This document shows, piece after piece, positions 58,919 to 64,000 of a DNA stretch of 64,000 nt. The stretch's first letter is position 1. Every line of letters starts with the position of its first letter. Origin of the DNA: a gamma proteobacterium symbiont of Ctena orbiculata (GTDB lineage Bacteria; Pseudomonadota; Gammaproteobacteria; Chromatiales; Chromatiaceae); assembly GCA_003058495.1 (NCBI GenBank), contig QBVC01000022.1, positions 1 through 64,000 on the forward strand, given 5' to 3'. The position numbers and the translations under genes are program-made. Below the pieces are notes generated by a model that was given only the letters and a program-made list of their open reading frames with translations, was not told the DNA's origin and made no database searches.

Positions 58919-60160
58919 TTACTGGGCCTTTTGCTCAGCCCACTTGGCTGCTTCTTCCTCCCATCCATCCATACGGACATAGGGATTCATGCGTGGGCGC
59001 TCGATCATGTTGGGATCGATCTCGAGGCCGACACCTTCAAGGAAGTTGACCAGGCCGATACGCTCGATCATCTCACCGGTGCGCTCGTGCTCGAGGGCGT
59101 TCTCGGCGAAGAAGTCGAGGATCTCGGTTGCCAGCTCTTCCAGCCACTCGAAGTCCTCGTCGGTCTCCAGCTTGTGGAAAGGCACGATCACGGTACCCAT
59201 CAGATCACCGATCTTCAGAGTACGCTTACCGCCGCAGAGCAGGGTGATACCCTTGTCGTCGCCGGGGGAGAGTGCCTTGTTCATGACGTTGATGCAGTGC
59301 ATGCAACGAACGCAGGAAGGATTGTCCACGGCCAGGGTGTCGTCGTCGTTCAGCGACAGGGCCTGGGTCGGGCAACGGGTGATGACATTGTCGATGACAT
59401 ACTTACGGCCCTTGTCGGCCACGAATTTCTTCACTTCGTCCTGGTCGACCTTCATGTCGTCGCGCCAGGTACCGATGGTAGCCAGGTCGGCGCGCTGCAC
59501 GGAGTTCATGCAGTCGTTGGGGCAACCGGAGACCTTATATTTGAACTTGTAGGGCAGTGCGGGACGATGCATGTCGTCGAGGGCGTTGTTGACCAGCATG
59601 CGCATGGTACGGCCCTCGTCGAAGCAGGAGTTCTCGCAGCGTGCGGCGCCCACGCAGGACATGCCGGTGCGCACAGCGGGACCGGCGCCGCCGAGATCGA
59701 AGCCCATCTCGTTGATCTCGTCGAATGCGGGCTGGACATTGTCGGTGGAACAGCCCTGGAACATGATGTCGCCGGACTGGCCATGGAAGGCGATCAGGCC
59801 GGAGCCGTACTTCTCCCAGATGTCGCAAAATTTACGAATGGTGTTGGTGTCGTAGTGCATGCCTGGAGGCGGCATGACACGCAGCGTATGGAACTCGGCC
59901 GCCGCGGGGAACAGGGCCTCGCCGTCGTCATTCTTGAGTTCGGTAAAGCGGGGGATGATACCGCCACCATAACCGAGCACGCCAACGGTACCGCCCTTCC
60001 AGTAACCCTTGCGTGTCTCGTATGAGGTCTCGAGCTGACCCAGCAGGTCAACCATCATGTCATTGTCTTTGGCGAGACGCTTGAGGCCGGTGACAAACGA
60101 GGGCCAGGGGCCGCTCTCCAGCTGGTCAAGCATGGGGGTATCATGCATCTGTTTTGCCAT
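58919..60160 (-). CDS. dsrA: Reverse dissimilatory sulfite reductase alpha subunit
   Basis: DsrA binds the catalytic sirohaem-4Fe-4S centre. The ligands are in the CX5C motif C169-C175 (SCVGAARC) and the CX3C motif C213-C217 (SGCPNDC). A ferredoxin insert follows (CVRCMHCINVMNKAL). ATG at 60160 with GGAG eight bases before it gives 413 residues. It is the first gene of the 15-gene dsr operon. Confidence 0.98.
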   Translation of the reverse strand: MAKQMHDTPMLDQLESGPWPSFVTGLKRLAKDNDMMVDLLGQLETSYETRKGYWKGGTVGVLGYGGGIIPRFTELKNDDGEALFPAAAEFHTLRVMPPPGMHYDTNTIRKFCDIWEKYGSGLIAFHGQSGDIMFQGCSTDNVQPAFDEINEMGFDLGGAGPAVRTGMSCVGAARCENSCFDEGRTMRMLVNNALDDMHRPALPYKFKYKVSGCPNDCMNSVQRADLATIGTWRDDMKVDQDEVKKFVADKGRKYVIDNVITRCPTQALSLNDDDTLAVDNPSCVRCMHCINVMNKALSPGDDKGITLLCGGKRTLKIGDLMGTVIVPFHKLETDEDFEWLEELATEILDFFAENALEHERTGEMIERIGLVNFLEGVGLEIDPNMIERPRMNPYVRMDGWEEEAAKWAEQKAQ

Positions 60161-60637
60161 CACTCTTTCTCCCAATGGTCGTTTGTTCAGGTCTTTTGCT
60201 GACTACGTTCGCCTGATGTTTTAGCTGCGCCAAACACTCTGGCATAGATAACCGGCCATCGACCCGCAATCCGAAACCGTCACAGGCAACCGGCCTGTTA
60301 CTACTGGTGCGAAAGTTTAGGGATGTCTAATGAAGACCAATATCCTTCCGATGGGAGGGAAAGGGATATTTATAACTATCCCATTTGGGATATATTTTCA
60401 CTGGAAATGGGGTATAAAAGCCCCATTTATTACAGCTATTTTATTTAATAAACAATGTTTTAAACTCTTTTATTCATTTCTAATATTCAAACGACTCCCT
60501 TACTTTCAACAGGGGAGGTTTTGTCGATACACTAGCCTGAAACGACCCTTGATCGAAGGGCGTTGATGAGGTTCAATAGTAATACCCGACTATTTTACTG
60601 CGATTTTGCCACGGCAGTCGCCTGACCGCAGGAACAA
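60161..60637. other. dsr upstream intergenic region
   Basis: These 477 bases are AT-rich in their right part and separate dsrA from a divergent group. They contain palindromes, listed separately, but no supported gene; the frame at 60330-60566 has AT-rich non-coding composition. Confidence 0.55.
60363..60428. promoter_or_regulatory. Cluster of palindromes upstream of dsrA
   Basis: GGGATA at 60363-60368, TATCCC at 60377-60382 and GGGATA at 60387-60392 alternate in orientation; the last two are part of the palindrome TATCCCATTTGGGATA. A second inverted repeat, AAATGGGG / CCCCATTT at 60405-60412 and 60421-60428, surrounds TATAAAAG. The pattern resembles operator sites for dsrA, the divergent group, or both. 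Confidence 0.5.
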
Positions 60638-60823
60638 GTGCCAAAGATGCTGTATTTGAGCGAGATTATGATGCAACACCCGGAGGTCGACAGCTTCGAC
60701 AAGCTGCTGGACCTGGTGAAGGAACGGTCGAAGACGGAGATGTTTTTTCGCATCGATGTCAAACCCCCCTTCGCCGATACCCCGGACAACTGGGAAGACC
60801 GCCTTGAAGCGACTTTCACCTGA
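60638..60823 (+). CDS. Small hypothetical protein divergent from dsrA
   Basis: A 61-residue frame starts GTG at 60638 (AGGA before it) or ATG at 60647. It contains SEIMMQHPEVDSFDKLLDLV and FFRIDVKPPFADTPDNWED. The codon use is like that of the neighbours, unlike the AT-rich region upstream, which supports coding. I do not recognise it. It could be the first gene of the Cas6-like/DsrC-like group. Confidence 0.5.
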   Translation: MPKMLYLSEIMMQHPEVDSFDKLLDLVKERSKTEMFFRIDVKPPFADTPDNWEDRLEATFT

Positions 60824-60865
60824 GGCCGTTTGCGCAGCCATACGGAAGAGACCGAGTAGACCATT

Positions 60866-61573
60866 GTGAAGTACCTAGAATCAGAAGCCTTTATCGGTGA
60901 CAACGACAGTGCCGAAGACGCGGTCAAGTCAAGCAAACTGTTGCAGGCCAAGCTCCAGGAGAAACGCGAGGCATTGGCATCCCTGGCGGCGGATGCCCCC
61001 GAGGAGGGGCGTCTTGAGCTGGAGCTCGAGTCCGCCTACCTCCTGCTCGACCTGGACCGGCGACAGGAGGCCTGGGAGATCGGCAAGGCGGTGCTCGACA
61101 GGGCACTCGACCAGGCGCTGTGGCTGCGTGCCGTGGAGGCCTGCGACATTCTCTATCAATCGGAACAGACGGATGCGATCAAGGCCCTGGCCCACGGCAT
61201 CTGGCTGGGCGTGACCTTCCCCATCGATCCGGAGTTGAGCGTGGCCATGCTGCAGCACCTGATCGACGAAACCCCGGACAACTCGGACGGCGCCGCCGTG
61301 GCAGCGGTGACCGCCTGTTATGTGGTCGATGTTCGGGCCGAGGGCGCGCAACGGGAGGATCTCAAATTCTTCACCAATCAGCTGCTGGGCCAGGTCGCCA
61401 GGCGCCACAGCCAGGTGGAGGAGCAGGAGATCTTCGATTTCTGGATAGAGCGCATGGAGCTGGACGACCCGGGAAAGTTTCTGCCCAGGCTGGCCAAGGT
61501 GCTCGAGGTCATCGTCGATGACGACTGGTGGTTCGACAGGGATGCCCTGCGGGCGCAGATCCCCACAGAGTGA
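60866..61573 (+). CDS. Helical protein of unknown function in Cas6-like/DsrC-like group
   Basis: The 235-residue product looks all-helical, TPR- or HEAT-like, and acidic, with LELELESAYLLLDLDRRQEAW and LWLRAVEACDILYQSE. No signal peptide or enzyme motif is seen. The start is GTG at 60866 with a weak ribosome site. It ends five bases before the Cas6-like gene, indicating an operon. I do not know its family. Confidence 0.78.
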   Translation: MKYLESEAFIGDNDSAEDAVKSSKLLQAKLQEKREALASLAADAPEEGRLELELESAYLLLDLDRRQEAWEIGKAVLDRALDQALWLRAVEACDILYQSEQTDAIKALAHGIWLGVTFPIDPELSVAMLQHLIDETPDNSDGAAVAAVTACYVVDVRAEGAQREDLKFFTNQLLGQVARRHSQVEEQEIFDFWIERMELDDPGKFLPRLAKVLEVIVDDDWWFDRDALRAQIPTE

Positions 61574-61578
61574 GTAAA

Positions 61579-62247
61579 ATGAACGCGATACACTGGCAAG
61601 AAGACGAGGATGAAGAACAGTTCGTGGTGCCCGAGAACGTGGTCGATCTGATCTTCAAAATCGGCTGTTCCGCCCTGCCCGTCGATCACGCCTGGCCCCT
61701 CTCGGAGGCGATCCACAGCGAACTGCCCTGGTTTGCGGAGGAACCGCAGGCTGGCCTCCACCTGGTCTACGGCGCCGATTCGGGCAACGGCTGGGAGCGC
61801 CCCAGCGATGGCGGCGATACCCTCTATCTCTCACGCCGCACCCCGCTGATCCTGAGACTGCCGAAGGAACGGGTCGATGATGCCGCGGCCCTCAGCGGCA
61901 GGACCCTGAACATCGCGGGCAACAGCATGGAGATCGGCCCTGCGCACAGCCGCTTCCTCGCCATGACCAACACCCTCTACTGCCGCCACCTGGTCTGCGA
62001 GGCGGAGCAGAGCGAGGAGGCGTTTCTGCAGTTCGCCGTCGAGTCGCTGCAGGCCCTCAATCTGCGTTTCAAAAAGGTGCTGTGCGGCAAAGGCAGCAGC
62101 TTCTCAACCCCGGAGGCGGCCATATCCACCCGCAGCCTGATGGTCGCGGGTCTGTCCCTGGACGACGCGGTGATCCTGCAGGAGTACGGCCTGGGACCCT
62201 TGCGCAACCGCGGTTTCGGCTTGTTTGTTGCGCACAAGACTGTATAA
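61579..62247 (+). CDS. Stand-alone Cas6/Cmx6-like protein
   Basis: The 222-residue product resembles the Cas6/Cmx6 family (type I-MYXAN) of RAMP-fold CRISPR RNA endonucleases. VVDLIFKIGCSALPVDHAWPL opens the first ferredoxin-like domain, GADSGNGWERP and LYLSRRTPLILRLPKERV follow, and the C-terminal glycine-rich loop GLGPLRNRGFGLF (residues 204-216) is the hallmark of Cas6. Candidate catalytic histidines are H37, H46 and H61, but I cannot assign them. No repeats or other cas genes are in the window, so a non-CRISPR role is likely. ATG has GAGTGAG upstream. Confidence 0.8.
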   Translation: MNAIHWQEDEDEEQFVVPENVVDLIFKIGCSALPVDHAWPLSEAIHSELPWFAEEPQAGLHLVYGADSGNGWERPSDGGDTLYLSRRTPLILRLPKERVDDAAALSGRTLNIAGNSMEIGPAHSRFLAMTNTLYCRHLVCEAEQSEEAFLQFAVESLQALNLRFKKVLCGKGSSFSTPEAAISTRSLMVAGLSLDDAVILQEYGLGPLRNRGFGLFVAHKTV

Positions 62248-62329
62248 GATACCGCGCCAAGATTGGTAATAATCCCAAAAGAGACGGGGACACCACCCCG
62301 CTGTTGTATCTGTTTGTAAGGAGAGATCA

Positions 62330-62674
62330 ATGTCTTATGAAGTAAACGGTAAAACCATCGAGGCCGACGCCAACGGCTACCTGGTCGATCACACCGAGTG
62401 GAGCGAGGATGTGGCCAAGGCCATCGCCGCGAGCGAGGGTCTGGAGCTGAGCGAAAAGGCGTGGGAGATCATCAACTATCTGCGCGAAGAGTATTTCAAT
62501 AACAATGGCAACCAGCCCAACGAGCGCCATATGGTGAAGCACTTCAAAGGCCTCTGGACCGACGAAGGCAAAGTGGACGCCAAAGCCCTCTATGTCCACT
62601 TCCCCAAGGGACCGGCGAAACAGGCGAGCAAGGTTGCCGGCCTGCCCGAGACCAAGCGCAAGGGCGGTTACTGA
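62330..62674 (+). CDS. DsrC/TusE-family protein lacking cysteines (RspA-type)
   Basis: The 114-residue protein aligns with DsrC over its full length (AWEIINYLREEYF, ALYVHFPKGPAKQ, AGLPET), yet it contains no cysteine at all. Ser100 replaces the first conserved cysteine and the last one is lost in the tail KRKGGY. It therefore cannot carry sulfur. Cysteine-free DsrC relatives have been named RspA, for a regulatory sulfur-related protein. AAGGAGAG precedes the ATG. Confidence 0.9.
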   Translation: MSYEVNGKTIEADANGYLVDHTEWSEDVAKAIAASEGLELSEKAWEIINYLREEYFNNNGNQPNERHMVKHFKGLWTDEGKVDAKALYVHFPKGPAKQASKVAGLPETKRKGGY

Positions 62675-62804
62675 TCCCTCAGCGCTTCAGCGCAACCGCT
62701 GCTCTGCGGCGGCATCCCACCCTGTAGCTGCTGCTGCAGGGTATGGGATCGGCACAGCAATCCACTGAAATCATTGCAAGACCCGGCTGTAACCATGGCC
62801 ATTG

Positions 62805-63371
62805 TCACTTCGGGGTGTACTCGAACTTCTGCCCGCCGAGCGAGGCCTCTATCATCAAGCCGCCCTTGGCTATGGTGAAGACGGCCATGCCCTTGTAGTA
62901 TCTGCCGACGGTGTCGGCGCCGTTTTGAGTGCCACTGGTGCCGGCGGAGCTGCCGGTGGTGGTTGCAGTGGCGGAAGCGCCCGCCTTGATCGCCACGGCG
63001 GTGGCCTGGGCGCCGAATTCAAAGTTGCTGCCGGTGAACTCATTGAAGGCGCGCTGATCCTGGAAGAAGATTATCTGGCTGAATGCCTGCCCCCCCAGCT
63101 GCAGCCCGAGAGTGAGCTGGGTCATCTCCACATCACCTGTATGGGCTCCCTGGGCATAGACCCTGCCTGTGCCATAGGCGCCACCGACAACGAAGCCGCC
63201 CTTGCCGATGCTGGGAAACACGGCATAGCCATAGGCGCCATCGAAGAAGCGGCTGCTTTCACCCGCCTGCATGAAGAGATCGATGGTCGCCTGATACTCA
63301 TCCGCCCAGGCCTGGGAGATTGGCAGTAACAGGATCAGTATCAGCCACGCGCTTGGGTCTATTCTCTTCAT
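62805..63371 (-). CDS. Lipid-binding SYLF-domain (YSC84-like) protein
   Basis: A signal peptide ends near SQAWA. The SYLF domain follows: GYAVFPSIGKGGFVVGGAYGTGRVY and QLGGQAFSQIIFFQDQRAFNEF. The family binds phospholipids in eukaryotes, and bacterial members are periplasmic with unknown roles. A Thr/Ser/Gly-rich stretch (residues ~133-147) lies before the end. The length is 188 residues. Confidence 0.9.
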   Translation of the reverse strand: MKRIDPSAWLILILLLPISQAWADEYQATIDLFMQAGESSRFFDGAYGYAVFPSIGKGGFVVGGAYGTGRVYAQGAHTGDVEMTQLTLGLQLGGQAFSQIIFFQDQRAFNEFTGSNFEFGAQATAVAIKAGASATATTTGSSAGTSGTQNGADTVGRYYKGMAVFTIAKGGLMIEASLGGQKFEYTPK

Positions 63372-63572
63372 CGAAAGCTCCTCAGATTGTTGTTATGAAA
63401 ACAGCCAGCCGGCTCCCTGCCCGATCAGGGCCTGTTATCAGGCCCTAGATTACCTGGCGCTTGTGACAGGCGGGCGACGAAGTGGTTCCCTCTAGCTCCC
63501 GCTTCCGGTCCATTTAGATAGCCTGGCGCCGGGTTTGCCGACAGACCAACCCGGGGGATCGGCAGGCCGGGA

Positions 63573-64000
63573 TCATTGGCGAAACAGTTCAATCACCAGG
63601 TTGCGTTTGTCGTTGCTGCGCCAAACCATATAGTCCCGATCGACGACTTCGTAGGTACCCGAGCTATTCGCATCCTGATAGAGGTTTTCACCGATCTCCA
63701 CATAGTGCACCCCTTTCCCTCGCCCGACTGGAATCACATAGTAACCGTCGTAGGACTTCTGGAAGCGGTTCACCTTGCCGCTGCGCATACCCCAACTGCC
63801 ACTGATATTATAGATAACCGGCCCCTCTTCGTAGTATCCCGCCTGTTGATAACCACCCTCGTGGTACCCGTCTTCGTGACCCCCATGGCGACCGCCGCCA
63901 TGCCCTGCCTGCTGCTGCGCGGCCACTTGGGCAATGGCGCTGAACAGGGCCTTGAAGGCGCTGGCGCTGTCGCCGGCATGGGCTGAAGAAGTGACAAGGA
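63573..64000 (-). CDS. Secreted protein of unknown function (5' partial)
   Basis: The frame runs off the window end, so the start is missing. The visible upstream part ends SSAHA, followed by GDSASAFKALFSAIAQVAAQQQ, which suits a cleaved signal peptide. A Gly/His-rich segment (HGGGRHGGHEDGYHEGGY) might bind metal. The rest contains DGYYVIPVGRGKGVHYVEIG. I do not recognise a family. Confidence 0.65.
   Translation of the reverse strand, partial: LVTSSAHAGDSASAFKALFSAIAQVAAQQQAGHGGGRHGGHEDGYHEGGYQQAGYYEEGPVIYNISGSWGMRSGKVNRFQKSYDGYYVIPVGRGKGVHYVEIGENLYQDANSSGTYEVVDRDYMVWRSNDKRNLVIELFRQ

Noticed and set aside
60330-60566. 78-residue open frame upstream of dsrA
   Set aside because: Its composition is AT-rich, it contains the palindromes, and it has no ribosome site or recognisable motif.
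60638-62750. CRISPR array expected near the Cas6-like gene
   Set aside because: I looked on both sides for regularly spaced direct repeats and found none in the intergenic parts or near the gene.

Overview
The window looks like chromosomal DNA of a sulfur-oxidising gammaproteobacterium. It carries a complete oxidative-type dsr operon in the gene order known from Allochromatium vinosum, a soxYZ pair, a high-affinity cbb3 oxidase with its full maturation set, an FNR/ANR regulator and the surE-pcm-yqaA-nlpD-rpoS block. This would fit Chromatiales or Sedimenticola/Thiodiazotropha-like bacteria. That placement is inferred from gene content and cannot be proven here.

Layout. 1-4.1 kb: AT-rich edge of an exosortase A (XrtA/EpsH) exopolysaccharide locus, with a Gfo/Idh-epimerase fusion cut by the window start, a XrtA-type polysaccharide deacetylase and an exosortase-EpsI fusion. 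4.2-9.3 kb: an RpfE/COG4255 protein, then threonine synthase, homoserine dehydrogenase and AlaC aminotransferase. 9.5-11.5 kb: small Mth938-like, membrane and anchored proteins of unknown role. 11.5-20 kb: ccoS-ccoI-ccoH-ccoG and ccoNOQP, with a 41-residue membrane protein after ccoP and FNR-like boxes before ccoN. 20.4-25.2 kb: fnr/anr, rpoS, nlpD, yqaA, pcm, surE. 25.3-31.6 kb: Smr protein, an unknown protein-MoxR ATPase-metallopeptidase/VWA trio interrupted by a small inverted-repeat element, a haem protein and a BepA-like M48 protease. 32.2-33.1 kb: soxYZ. 33.2-45.8 kb: VWA/coiled-coil pair, lipid A-type acyltransferase, rhodanese, ABC-2 exporter, ParA-CHAD pair, aminopeptidase N, glutaredoxin 3, Hsp15. 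46.3-60.2 kb: dsrABEFHCMKLJOPNRS, all on the minus strand. 60.6-62.7 kb: a divergent plus-strand group of a small protein, a helical protein, a stand-alone Cas6/Cmx6-like protein and a cysteine-free DsrC homologue. 62.8-64 kb: a SYLF protein and a secreted protein cut by the window end.

How it fits together. SoxYZ would carry thiosulfate sulfur in the periplasm. DsrEFH and DsrC relay sulfane sulfur to reverse dissimilatory sulfite reductase DsrAB, DsrMKJOP and DsrL handle electrons, and DsrN makes the amidated sirohaem. Electrons can reach the cbb3 oxidase, whose promoter region carries FNR-like sites beside an fnr gene. The most unusual part is the divergent group beside dsrA: it pairs a Cas6-family RNA-endonuclease fold with a DsrC homologue that cannot carry sulfur, and no CRISPR array or other cas gene is in sight.
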